DNA of 62,000 nucleotides from Branchiostoma floridae (lineage: Eukaryota > Chordata > Leptocardii > Amphioxiformes > Branchiostomatidae), in the NCBI RefSeq assembly GCF_000003815.2, contig NC_049982.1, forward strand, positions 8,180,542 to 8,242,541. The letters are read 5' to 3'. This document shows, in pieces, positions 33,651 through 45,520 of this stretch. The notes under the pieces were generated by a model. That model saw only the letters and a program-made list of their open reading frames with translations. It had not been told where the DNA came from and did no database searches. Positions within the stretch are counted from its first letter, which is position 1; every line of letters starts with the position of its first letter. The translations under genes were made by a program, and so were the position numbers.

Positions 33651-34238
33651 GCAACTACTTCAGTCCCAGCTCCCGACCGAACCTCTGCTTGGAGAATAGT
33701 AGAGTCTGCAATGTACAATCAACGAGGAACAGCTTGGCTTTGCGACAGTGCTCTGTTATCCTCTTAAGAAATTTCTGCTAGATAGTTGAACTCTTATAAC
33801 GTTACACGTTTATATGACATGCCGATCAATCTGAGTTTCCATTCCCGACAGTATTACCTCCAGTTGATTACCCCTTCATCTAAAAGTGGACTCTTCCAAA
33901 AAAAGTATATTTTCTCCCAACCGCATTGGACCGTGGCGAAAATAATAACGTGTCGGCTCAAAAAGTGCCCTCAGTATCTCAAGGCTACTTATTTTTCCGT
34001 ACGAAAAAACAGCCGATATTTTTACTATTTGAGACATGGATATATGTAATATTTGTGACCAAAGGAAGTGCAATTTCATACATTTTTTTGTTGAGGTATT
34101 GAACACAATGCGACGTTACGTTTGGCTGCCACCAGGTCCTTCAAAGCCGGACTCTTCAAAACAGTGAGCGGGATCGGGGGCACGCCCAGAATATTTATAG
34201 GGGCACATCGCACCAGAAAGGTGGGTTTATTTGCTTAC

Positions 34239-34367
34239 CTGGGGCTCTAAGGTGGTCTTTGGTACGACCTGAAGCAGCGTGAGGTACGTAGTACCGCGTA
34301 ATGTTCTTGTCGGGGCCGGTTCGTTTGAAATGCGAGACCGTGGGAACTGTGAAACCCTGAACATGGC
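34239..34367 (-). CDS. Candidate first coding exon of an unidentified minus-strand gene (weak)
   Basis: On the minus strand an ATG at 34367 (context GCCATGT) opens 43 codons starting MFRVSQFPRSRISNEPAPTR and reaches a consensus donor CCAG|GTAAGC in phase 0. The frame is open upstream for 84 more codons without an ATG in the listed start. The Arg/Ser-rich start could be a mitochondrial presequence, but that is a guess. I could not find a following exon to the left, so this may be chance. Confidence 0.2.
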
Positions 34368-34619
34368 CTTGTTCGTTGTTGTTGTGGAGCTAGCCCAGTC
34401 GTGTTTTCCTTGTTTGCTACATCGTACATGTAGAGTCGATAGCGTTACAAAGTAGATACGGTGTTTAAGAGTCCTGATAACGGAATTGTTAGTGCTGTAT
34501 AGATACTTAGTGCTGAATGTTTGAAGTGGAACGGCACACACATTCAAGAGGTCGTGTAACAATTTTGTGTCAACATTCACTAATCTCGATGGTTTTGTGA
34601 TGAGTGCTCGTGTTTGCAC

Positions 34620-35529
34620 ATTTTAGCGTGGTGATGTCTACTGTTCCTGTAGCTGTGTAACTGTGTTGAAAATGTCATCAAGGACTTAATTAAAACAGGA
34701 TAATTTGATTAACATCGCCAATATTATAAAACAATCAATTTGTTGATATGTTATTTCCCCATAGATTTTTTAACATTTTGTGAACATTTTGATACTATTT
34801 TGAAGAGGACGGTTGCTTTTGCCAAAGTGGTTTAGCAAGCACTAAAAAATAGGCAACCCCCAGATTTTATGCCCCCCAACTATACTATTTACAGCAGAAG
34901 GAGATCAGCATCATTGAGCAGAACCATTTACCCTTGATCAACTCATTTAGAGCTCAGGAATATACACGATCATGATGGTCATGTCATTTGTGTGTCTCAC
35001 ATCCTCTATATGGTATGCAAATGATCGGGTGTGGCAAAATTGCTGACTCAAGGACTTCTTCAAGTCATTCTCAGGTGGGATAAAGGATGGAGAATTGGGT
35101 GGAGCAATACCGGTACTGTACATCCTGCTTCCCCTTGTACCTCCAACCTGTAGGACGGGTTATGAAAGTACCGTGAGCTCTTTCATGTCCAATCTATCAT
35201 GAAACTTGGATGAGTTCAGGATGTCAGACCTATTTATTTAATATCAACTTTGTCAACTCCAACTATGAATATCAGTCAGATCAAGTAGACCAACAACTAA
35301 CCCTAGGTTGACTTCTAACTCTCTATGTTAACTCTAGGGTGGGTTAGGGTAAGGGTTCTAAACCAAACCTAGCCCAACCTGTAGGTCAAGTTCTAACAAT
35401 AATATATGTAGGTCACATCCTAACAATAGTCTGTGTAATACAAACTCTCCTGTCCATGGCTGCAACTGGCCTCTCCCCACAGGGGGCTGGCGGATGTTGG
35501 ACGTGCACTACTGTTAGTGATTTGATCAG
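34620..35529. other. Non-coding stretch
   Basis: AT-rich with no supported gene. Scattered TTAGGG/CTAACC-type words begin near 35300. Confidence 0.4.
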
Positions 35530-35845
35530 GCAGGTCCTAAGGTAAACCCTCACCCTAACTCAACACCTGGGTTCGAGTTTATACCATAACCCAACGCCTA
35601 GTTCAAGTCCTAGACCTAATCAAATGCCTAGGTCAAGAAGGTTTAATAATCAAATTCATTTTAACCTCCTTGCTTAGGTCGAGTCCTAACCCTAACCCTA
35701 ACCCCAACCCCTAACCCTAACCCAGCACCTAGTTCAAATCCTAACCCTAACCCAGCACATACTTCGAGCTCTAACCCTTAACCTTAAACACATAGTGACC
35801 TACGTTGAGTCCTTAAATACCCTAACCTTAACAATTGTGTTGGAC
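35530..35845. repeat. Degenerate CCCTAA-rich minisatellite
   Basis: Runs of CCCTAA hexamers, on the opposite strand sense to the intron 4 array, are interleaved with a word of the type gcacctagttcaaatcc. This makes an irregular unit of about 30 bases (for example around 35640-35790). No flanking inverted repeat like that of the intron 4 array is seen. Confidence 0.7.
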
Positions 35846-38313
35846 CGAGTTGACTTGTCTAATACAAGTTGCTAATTGTCTGTGTTCCATATTGTTGTAA
35901 TTGTATGTATATGAATCATGATACAGGCTTTGTTGTATCAAGATAACTGATATAAGGTATACGTAGCTTTGTGACACAGGTGTATACACATTTATGAAAT
36001 ATGAAAATATAGATAGGAGTGGTTGAAAGTCTTGTACATTAATATATATAGTTTGTGTATAATGAAGATGCCCACAACTGTGTGAACACCCCTGTTAGTG
36101 CCTCCGTCCTCCATCCTTGAATAGATAAATAGATGATACTATCTGCCCCCCATGGATAGGAGGTATTCTGATATTTTAGGAATGAAAGTTGCTGAGTCCT
36201 GAGGTCATACCTACTGCTCAGCTCCCATCAAAATGTATTTTTTACTCACACATTTTGTCGCTCAATGAATATGAAGGTTGAGTTATAGTGATGATTACAG
36301 GTATTAGTACATTTGTAGGTATGATCATGTTTTGATGTCAGTGCATAGAAAGGATATTGAAATGGCTCGCTGAACTGAATATGTTCGAAATAGATATATT
36401 GGATGTTTTATGAGCTGAAAAGATGAAATCCACATGATATGTCATGTCACAAGAACCTATTGCTTGCAAACATATACTATAGCTAGATAGGACTTTGCAA
36501 AATGATAAGTGTCATTTATTTGCATAATGTACTTATTCTAGTATCCTACCATTTTCTTAGCCTTAACGTAAAGCTTACTAGGCCAATGGCCCTACATGTA
36601 TGCTATGGTGCAAATGATGTTTACAAAATCTTTTATTACAATTTGCACCCAGAATTCCATATCAGTTTTGTTATGCCAAAAATTTAAAGGGAGAAATTCC
36701 CGGGTTAACAAGATCCGGGTAGCCCTTGGCTTTCCCAACAGTTGACATGAAACAAAGCTGCTCAAGGTGCCTGTGGTGTCTGGACACCCCTCTCTAACCA
36801 TGTACAAGTGTAATCCATCTTGATCGTGTTACTGAACTTGTCCCCTGTATGTGGGATTGCTGAGCTTTAACACTGGGCAATGCACTTATCAGTGTACTTT
36901 CCTAATGGGGAAAATTTGAACAAACTTCATGTGACAATTTTTTTTGTAAATAGTGATCCTGCAGTTTGGGGTAAAGGATATATTAGTAAACTAAATTTTA
37001 CTTGCTTTTAAATTTGCAAACTATTTGCTTTTTGATCAGATAGAATATTTTTTCATAAGTAATGACCAAAGCAATAAAAACAATACCACACAATAACCAT
37101 ATAACTTGATGTACAGTTATCTCTTATTTCAAGCAAAATGAATTTGATTAGAAGATGACAATGATTACTGATATTATCGTACAATAAAAACTACTGTGAC
37201 CAAGGGATTGTGTAATACATGTATTACATCTGAGTGCATTCAATATTGCTAAATGTATTGTATTTTTAGGTATCTAGGAGAGTTTGTAAGCTGATTTATG
37301 GTAATAGATTTATCTATTGTAAACTTTGCTTTTTTTTGCATTTGGCACATATGGCATGCAGATAACACTTCTAGTTGTAGAAAACACCAGAAGTCCATGA
37401 GGTTGCACTATTTATATACAGCCCTGTGTCATGTTTACCTTTGGTCAGGGGGCACCTCTGTGATGTCAGGGCTAGCCTCTACTGACGTGTGGCAGGAATC
37501 ACTATGTGATAAAAATTGACCAGGTATGCAGATGATGTATCGATTTACATACTATATTTCTGTGCAAGATATTTATTATCATGATGGTCTTTGATATTTT
37601 ACCTTTAACGCCATGTAGCTCAACACACTTGTTCTGGTTTAAGTGAATCAGCTGCAAGTTGGCACTTAAATCAATTTTTCCACCATTAAACCTTAATGAA
37701 AACTGGAAATATTGTCTTTAAGTTTAACTGTAGGTATCACAGACTGTGTGTGTGTCTATCTGGTGTTTGTGGATATTTGTGGGCAGATCCTTTGGCAGAT
37801 TGTGATGACATTTTGTGAGGTGGGGAGTTGAAGGTCAAGCTCGATTATGGCCCCCTGCTGTGTAACCTTGGTACTGCAGTAGAATGTTGTTTTTGTGTCC
37901 TTTGTCCTGGACATGTAATGGTCTTGTTGAATGTGCTACTATTTCATACAAACATGCAATGGACTTGTTGTGTGCCAATGTTTTTGTGTTGAATATTTCA
38001 TTATTAGTGGCCTTATTGTACATACATGTACATATCTGTTTTGATGAATCGCAGACAAAACATCATCTGGTGATTTCTTTAAGAATACCAGGCACTTTCT
38101 ATTGTAAACAGGATCTTTTCCCATGAAAACAGATCCCACAACAGTTAAACCACCCCTGCATTGTTGTGGTATCAAGCCCTGACCAGTTGTCATGATACCA
38201 TGAGGTGATGAGAGATCCTGACACATGATACTGTTGTGTTGTCTGGCTACTGTAGCTTCAGTCTGGTCCTTTGGCCACTTGTGTTAGGTGTGATCTAAAG
38301 TTTGAAAGGAATA
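35846..38313. other. Non-coding stretch
   Basis: AT-rich with no exon I can support. An 18-base perfect palindrome TGTAATACATGTATTACA is at 37211-37228. Confidence 0.4.
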
Positions 38314-38487
38314 CAGTGGAAGCCAGTTAATTGCACGTCGGATAAACGCACACTTTGGTCAATTGCACAGAATCCCAAAATCCCGTGGTGGTGCAGTCCA
38401 ACAGGGTAACTTCGCATTATCGCAGACGCCGGATAATTGCACGGGATTCGCTGGCAAATTGGGTGTGCAATTAAGCGGCTTCCACTG
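38314..38487. mobile_element. 174-base MITE, TA target, CAGTGGAAGCC ends (copy 1)
   Basis: Begins CAGTGGAAGCCAGTTAATTG and ends in the inverted form, CAATTAAGCGGCTTCCACTG, flanked by TA at 38312-38313 and 38488-38489. The terminal CAGTRGAA word is like the ends of pogo/Tigger-type elements. A second copy of the same length lies at 60576-60749. Confidence 0.85.
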
Positions 38488-38489
38488 TA

Positions 38490-38656
38490 CAGTCAAAACT
38501 ACCCAAGAAGGCCACTCGGGACTGATAAAATCTGCTCATTGTGGACAGGTGGGATTCTTGATGCTTGTGTCATTGAGAAAAATTATTTAGGGAGCACATT
38601 GACCAGGTGGTCCTTATGTATAGGCAGTGACTTGTACACTGTGAGGTATTTGACTG
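38490..38656. mobile_element. MITE of the CAGTCAAAACT family (copy 2), abutting another MITE
   Basis: Starts CAGTCAAAACTACCCAAGAA and ends GACTG before TA at 38657-38658. It matches the 26936-27086 element along its length. Its left TA (38488-38489) is also the right TA of the 174-base MITE, so the two families are inserted back to back at one TA. Confidence 0.78.
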
Positions 38657-38658
38657 TA

Positions 38659-40567
38659 GTTATGATCTTCCTTTCAAATCTTCCATTTCTTTTCACCATG
38701 ACAACAGACTAATTTAGCTTTTAATACAAGAAACATCGACCATTTCAGAAATTAGAATCAGTGTTGTTTAAAGCTGATACGGATTATTCATTTGCATATT
38801 TGATATGATGTTTGCCATGTTACATGTATGTTTGGATGCCGTAGTTCAAATAGTCAGATGTGATTCACCTGTTGTAAATGCCTCTTATATCATAAATTGA
38901 AAATAGCAGAGGGTCAAGAAATGTGGTTCATTCATTGCCATACTTTGGGATCGCATTGACATTTGCGGTTAGTTCTTTTGGTGCTAATCAGGCTCTTATG
39001 TCACTGACGCATAACTGATGAAGTGTCTGTATCTTTCCGTAATATTGAAAAATTAATTATTCATGCATTACAAATTATCCTGAGTTGTGTTGACTGTAAT
39101 ATGACATGAATACTTAATGTCTAACAAACTCTAGCAATGACTGGTATCAGAAGATTTGGTGAAAATGTTTTTAAAATATTTTTCTTCAGTACTTTGTAAC
39201 CCTTTTCTGTCAAATGCAAATTTGAGTGGAAGACAGCAGTTGGGACAAGGTACTAAGTATGTTCCCTTGCAAACTGCATTGGAATTCATATATGCAATGT
39301 ATCAAGTATTACTTTAATGTTATGTTAATATGGCATAGCCAAATCATGCTTGTTACATATTTCTAGTGAAATATCAATATTCATTTTAATAGTTGCAGTT
39401 TTTTGTCATTGGATCTTTTTCTTTTTCTTGGGTATTACTCATACTGTCAGTATACGCAACATCAACTTTACAAGCAATTGATTGTTTATCTACGATATCA
39501 TCTATTTACTTGATATGCATATTATGATAAAGTCTTCATAATATGCGATTTGTGCACAGTTACAGTGCTATCAGACTCAGAATGTTACAAATTGCATTCA
39601 AAGTGAAAACTGTATCTCCCAGTCTTGTGTGGTAAAGTGCTGCATACTATTGTTATTTTTTCCAAACCCCTCATATCATGTTTCAAGTACACCCTCCAGC
39701 TTGACTCTGAAGTGTTCTGTCTTGAATGCGCCGGTCCTGTTTGTAGTTCGTTGTCAGGGGCAACAGACGCTACTTGTTACGTACTCCAATTCTGATGAAC
39801 AGGAAAATGCTTGCTTGGTTTGACGAACTGATCAGCACTTTTATATTTTGCCATATCCATCAGTACAAATGTAATTTTACGGTTTACCTTAACACTTCAA
39901 ACAACCTCAGACGGCTCGTGATGTGTAGCAAAATAACCCTAATCGACACTGTTTCCTGAAATTTTGAACTGTTTCCTGGAACTTTGAACTGTATTTTTGA
40001 GCACAGGACATGTCATTATCTGTACTAGTACTAGACTGTGTAGTAGACTAATGGTTACTGAGGAGTAGTATGCATGGCTTCCCTCCAAGCTGAGACAGAT
40101 GAAGATTTGTAGATGAGTTGTAGGGAAGCTATGTTCCCCTGGTCACAGTAGGCTTGGCATGGGTTCAATGTTGGAACAGATCTTTACTGTATCGGACAGT
40201 AGTGCCTTATCTGCGATTTATGCTGTCACTTTTGGCTGCATGTAAGCTTATATCACGTCTGGTTTGGTGAAGAAACTCATACGTTTGTTGTTTCTTTTAC
40301 TAGCATTTACTTAAGTTGCGAAGTTTTGCTCCTTATTGTCTTGGGGTAGGTTCTATGTAATGTCAGTGTCAAATTTCCAAATCGGCGCTTGGTAAGGCAG
40401 TTTGCAGGATATTAGACACAAGCAATAAAAAAAAAGAATTAAAACTATTATAGTCAAGAACATAATTTGTTTGCATAATTAATATACACTTTTAGTTTTC
40501 TTTGCTTGCATAACTTCTTTAGAAGTTAGAACATCCCATGTTTATACTGTGATTTTACTTTATTTAG
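38659..40567. other. Non-coding stretch
   Basis: AT-rich, no exon or repeat with clear support. Confidence 0.4.
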
Positions 40568-40648
40568 TGGATCCGGTGTGAGGAGTCTTTTTGATGATAC
40601 CAGCTCCTGTCACAACTTGATCACCAACAAAGAGCACACCATTCTGAG
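40568..40648 (+). CDS. Candidate internal exon of unknown gene (weak)
   Basis: An 81-base segment lies between a good acceptor (ttttactttatttag) and a consensus donor (GAG|GTAAGTCAG). One of the three frames is open and reads GSGVRSLFDDTSSCHNLITN and onward. The minus strand is also open (QNGVLFVGDQVVTGAGIIKK, then a stop), so strand is uncertain. I recognise neither reading. Confidence 0.25.
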
Positions 40649-41914
40649 GTAAGTCAGTTTACATGTATCATGTAATACTATGTATTACATCATTTCATAT
40701 GATGCACCTAAAATTTTGCCGTGCACCAAATATAATAGCCTAACGTTAGGTGCCCCAGTGAACCAATTCCCAAATGAATTTCATTCCTCTCTGAACTACC
40801 AAGACCCAAAATGTATGTTTTCAAGGTGACAATGACTTTGTGACACTCTCTCCCTCCTAAGGCACTACGAACCCACTTTATGTGTAAATTGCAATGGCTT
40901 GATGTACGAGTCTCGTAAACCAGCCATAGAGATCTTGTCTCCAACCACCAGGGGGTTATCATACACTCCACTAACAGTCCAGCACAGCCCAAGCTTTAAA
41001 AGGCTCAGGTGATGTCTTTACATAAGTCAAGGACAGATGGAGGGAAAATTGTCATTCAATATCTGCGCTGTGAACGATGTTGTGGACACACATACACAAG
41101 GCATGAAGTACTTGATTTCCTGTTGTCTGCAATTAATATTGCATTTTATCAAAATGTTGACCTATCTATATATTGTCCCATGGTTTTGTGATCAACCAAA
41201 TATCATTAAATTTAGTCAGTAAACTGAAAAGGATTCTGGAAGGACGTTAAATTGGTGGGACACAATTTCCTGTAAAGCTTGACTAAATTGTATAAAAATC
41301 AAGCTATGGAAAATTTTCACCTTAAATGATTCTGGAAGGATGTTATATTTCAACATTTTCCTGCACAGCTTGTATGTAACTAATAACACCAATTTATGGA
41401 TATCATCCTTCTTCAATAGAGCAGCGTTCTCAAAAAATACTTATAATCATTTTGCAAATTGAAGACTTAGTCTTAGCAAATACGTGTAAAGGGTCCTCCT
41501 GAATTTTAGGAGTACTCAGCAGCCGCACTCTTGCTCTAGCTCAAGAAATAAGGCGTGGTCCTTGATAGGTATCTTGAGCCGTGGCTCAGTAAGTACTAAG
41601 TACTGAAGGCCTACCCAAAATTCAAGATGAAAAAATGCCAGCAGCACTCTGACCATCTTAACCCAAAATAGGCGTGGTTCTTACCAATCCCTTTCAGCGC
41701 TTCCGGCAAAATATTCAGCAAATATTCCGTGGCCCTGACATGAGCATGATATCTTTATTTGCATCAGTAGCACTATTCATGGCATCTGAAATGACGGATG
41801 ATGACCAGTATCAGGATGGAGATAGAACTCAGTAAGATTGCTGACTTGTGAGGGAAGCACTTAATGATCAGCTCCAGCATATGACTATTGAATGCAAAAA
41901 GAGGTCTTATAATA
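40649..41914. other. Non-coding stretch with local duplications
   Basis: Near 41231 and 41331 a word gattctggaaggaYgtta recurs about 100 bases apart, with a matching cctgyamagctt later in each unit. Near 41530 and 41680 another diverged pair shares aggcgtggt. No gene is supported. Confidence 0.45.
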
Positions 41915-42224
41915 CAGGGCTCAAAATACCACCTGCATATGCAGGTTATTGCAGGTAAAATTGGAGCTGTGCAGATATTTCTGGTGTTTGCGTGCACCTA
42001 ACCTGCACTGGTTTTGTCCCATGATGTAGGTGTGTATGGATTCAATATTAGCTGCATTGATAAAATATGAAAGAAAAAATAACAATACATGGCTCTTGAA
42101 CAATTTTATTATGATTCATAATTCTTAAGTTCAGAGTAGTGCAGGTAAAATTTGTCTGGTGCAGGTAATTTTCAATGTTACCTGCACCAGTGCAGGTATG
42201 TAGAAAAAAGTGTTTCGAGCCCTG
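41915..42224. mobile_element. 310-base hAT-like MITE, CAGGGCTCAAAATAC ends, TGCAGGT-rich
   Basis: Left end CAGGGCTCAAAATAC and right end GTTTCGAGCCCTG are inverted repeats of the CAGGGCTCGAAA type seen in hAT elements. The flanking octamers ttataata and ttaatata are similar but not identical, perhaps a decayed 8-base duplication. The inside repeats the word TGCAGGT and its inverse near both ends, including the perfect palindrome ACCTGCATATGCAGGT. Confidence 0.75.
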
Positions 42225-43199
42225 TTAATATAATGTTATTTTGATTCTCCATTCCCCCAAATTTCTTTCAATGGAATGGTCCCGCTGCAAAATTAATATT
42301 AATAGCATTTTAATGTATATATCAGGGTATAGATTGAAATCTGGCAGAATTGTTGATTCTGCGGTAGAGATCACTTTCAGATAAGATCAGTTGACAGGGA
42401 ATCTGCCCGATTCTGCTGGTAGGGATCTACAATCTTACAGTCTTTTTACTTGAATTGTTTTGTATCAAATAATAGTTTGTTTACTACAACCTCAAAAGAT
42501 ATAATTTGAAGTAATACATGTATCATTCCAGACCAAAGGTGCAAACATTTAAGATACTTGTCACCACTTTGTTACATATTTCCAACATTATCAAAGTAAG
42601 GACCTGTAATGAACTCGGAATAGGGGAGAGATGTTGCAGATTGGCATGACAATGATTGTCATGCTGTACTTGACAGAATCACCCAGTTAAATTGTGTATT
42701 ATGTCTACGTTGATATAATAAATATGTGTAAGTATTAGATACAGGAGTTGAAGATATCTATAATGTCCTTCATGGCATTGATTTTTAACCATAAATGAAT
42801 CATTATCATCATTCATTACTAGATTGTTCTTTTATATTAGATGCATTAGTAATATATATCGTGCACAAATGTATTTTACACAAGCTTAGGAAGCCCATTA
42901 TTTCCACATATCCATGCAGGTTGTTTCATTTCCATATCGCCCCGCTGCATTAATGTTTCCCCGGGACCAGCTCTACGCATATAATATTCATGCATAAACG
43001 AGGAAATAAATCCTTGCTGTTTCCAACCTGTACGTCTATGTGCCTCGTTGGCCCGTAGCGATCCGTTACACGGTTGGTTTTCCGCACTGGGACTATTTCC
43101 TCGCTATTAGTATTCAGCTGGAGCTGCACGATCCCCAGATCTGAAGGGACGAGCCGTTAGATGCCGCATCTATAGCATATTGATTTACATATCATAACA
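42225..43199. other. Non-coding stretch with a higher-complexity block
   Basis: Mostly AT-rich. The block 42900-43160 is richer in G+C, non-repetitive and contains octamer/homeodomain-like words (tattcatgcataaa). It could be a conserved regulatory element; this is inference from composition only. Confidence 0.35.
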
Positions 43200-43815
43200 A
43201 ACATATACAGTATGATGATGTTTTTGTGACAAGATATTTCTGTGTGCATTGTGATAGATATTAATTTGTGAATTTTACCTGTAGGTTGGACAGCAGTTAT
43301 TGAATGAGAGTGTAGCTATATTGATGAATTAGAATTAAAAATTCTTTAACCTTCCATGTTATTAGCCTGCCAATGCTCGTTTTAGGTTCTTAACCAGGCT
43401 AGTTAATCGCCATTAATTTACTGGGATATCATCATCGAACTGCTATTCGTATGATGTGTCCCCATATGATATGATAAATGTAGATGTCTTCTTTATGCCA
43501 GCTATTAGGTATATGTAGGCCACTGGATATTGCAGGTGATTAATATGATAACAGAGATATGATGAGGTATTTTTGACAGGATAGTTCTAGTGTCTAGTGT
43601 GATTGATATCGAGTCTTGATGTAGAATCTTAATTTTATTACTCCTACGTTGGACAGCAATATTCAATGAGTGTTTGGGTAATATGGATAGAATTATGATT
43701 TGATACTTTCTTTCATGTCCCCTGTTCTTACTCCTGCATTATGTGGAACCAAAGTTACCCGGTCTATGGAATACTTGGTGTCGAGTTTCTAACCAGGACT
43801 AGAATCCCTGATTTT
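43200..43815. repeat. Old tandem duplication of about 350 bases
   Basis: The unit near 43203-43440 (gatgatgtttttgtgacaag ... ggttggacagcag ... ttcttaaccaggctag) is echoed near 43552-43815 (gatgaggtatttttgacagg ... cgttggacagcaa ... tttctaaccaggactag) in the same order and spacing, with heavy divergence. Confidence 0.55.
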
Positions 43816-44849
43816 GAGATTCAGAGACATCACTGTTAAAATCCAGGGAGGAAGTAAGAGGGGCAGGCAACGGATATGATGGGAGGATAATTATCATCTA
43901 GAATGGACAAATGAAACTAACTCTAACACTGAGAAAATCAGAAACCAAGCAGGGTAGAGAAAACTGGTTGTCAAATCTTGTATGGTATGTCCCCATCTAT
44001 AAGATATCTTTAATATTTCCCCCATATTGGGGTCGTCAGGTGCTAATATTTTAGCAGCAGATCAGTAATAAGAGAAGTCTCTTGAGGACATGGATACAGG
44101 CATTTGGGAACAGGAAAATGAAAGTAATTTTGTGAATCACGAATCAGAATCTAGATTTGTGTGTTATGAATTAATGTAAAATATATGAATCCAGTATGAG
44201 TACTTGTGCCAGGTATCTTTATGCCCTGAATCTGTTCTGTTTTCATTTCTCTGGCTAAGCTCCACCTTTGATGTTCTAGACATCGTGAATATCATCAGAC
44301 CAAACATTTGCACTCAGCAACTTTGTTGTCACACTGCAGTTGCAATTATATGACTTTCAGTAAATCTAATGCATCTGACTGTTTTTATTCATGAATTGTA
44401 TGCATTATATAATGGAACTGTTATATAAGACTGTTATATAAGACATATATGTTTCATACTTCATATTATGAGCATGAAACGTTGTCACAATATCTAACCT
44501 TATCAGATGTAGACACATCGGATGCAGACGCTGTCAATTTGATATTTCCATGCCATAATGACTTATTACAATACAAATATAACATCTTTGTGTTATAATT
44601 TTGTACCTTCTTGTAGATAGGTTGAGTAATGTATGACAAGCAAGGAATTCCTGCAGGTATTTCCTTATCATGACCAAGGGAAATTCCCTGCTGTATTTTC
44701 TGAAATGATCCCTAAACTAATGCCTCACCACAGCAGCCACATTCTCCCCCTCGAGGGACTAAATTTTTCATAATCAAATCTGAAAGCTTGTAATTATACC
44801 ATCATTATATTGGCTTCACCATGTGGGTATGGCCTCCTTTTTGGTACAC

Positions 44850-45290
44850 TGCATAATGCTTAGTGACACGCCTATACTATAGTATAGGAAAGAAGGGGGG
44901 AGAACAAGTGGTGGAAACACTAAAATAATTGAAGTGGCCATGATGCTTTCTTGATCATATTATTTCTCAATAACCTATTTGGTTTCCAACAGTAATACTT
45001 ACTAGATAGAAGCCTGTACATGTATGTACATGTATGGTGTAGATAAAACGACTGATCGAGAACAAGTAAAAGGGCCAGGTAAGGTAATTAGAATTGCCAT
45101 GATGCACAATTGATTGTACCATAGCTCTACCATAACCATAACTATTACTCCTAATAGTCCTATATGTTACATAACAATAGTGGTTGTAGATAGGGGCACG
45201 CCTATCTGCAAAAGAGCACTGCTCTCATGAGGGAACAAAAGCTGTAGGCAGGTAAGGTAAATGAAATGGCCATGATCTTGCTCTAACCCT
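44850..45290. repeat. Degenerate tandem repeat of about 160 to 170 bases
   Basis: The word ggccatgatgc or its variants recurs at about 44937, 45096 and 45267, each preceded by gaacaa and aggtaaggtaa-like words. The word cacgcctat occurs at about 44868 and 45197. Confidence 0.5.
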
Positions 45291-45458
45291 TTCTTGTACT
45301 TTGTATACTTTTTAAATTATTAAGATCTTTTGATGATAGGCCTTTTGACAAGCTGATGTTTAGCTGTCGCTGTGCCCCCATTTTAAAATTCTGGTCCATC
45401 CTCCCTCCCCCATCATTATCAGTAGTGCACGTTCCCCAAGGGTTGAGTCGGATTATGC

Positions 45459-45468
45459 AAGATGGCGG
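45459..45468 (+). promoter_or_regulatory. YY1-like AAGATGGCGG, possible promoter
   Basis: CAAGATGGCGGAG matches the YY1 consensus often found just downstream of animal transcription starts. A donor-like AAG|GTAGGA follows at 45520. The ATG in the motif is followed by TAG after three codons, so any exon here would be non-coding. Confidence 0.3.
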
Positions 45469-45520
45469 AGCAGTAGGAGATATGCGCTGCTCCTAGCTCA
45501 CAAACCTCTGACAAATAAGG

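Noticed and set aside
34231-34300. U1 snRNA-like start (CTTACCTGG)
   Set aside because: Only the 5' word matches; the rest lacks the U1 stems. The word is better read as a splice donor on the opposite strand.
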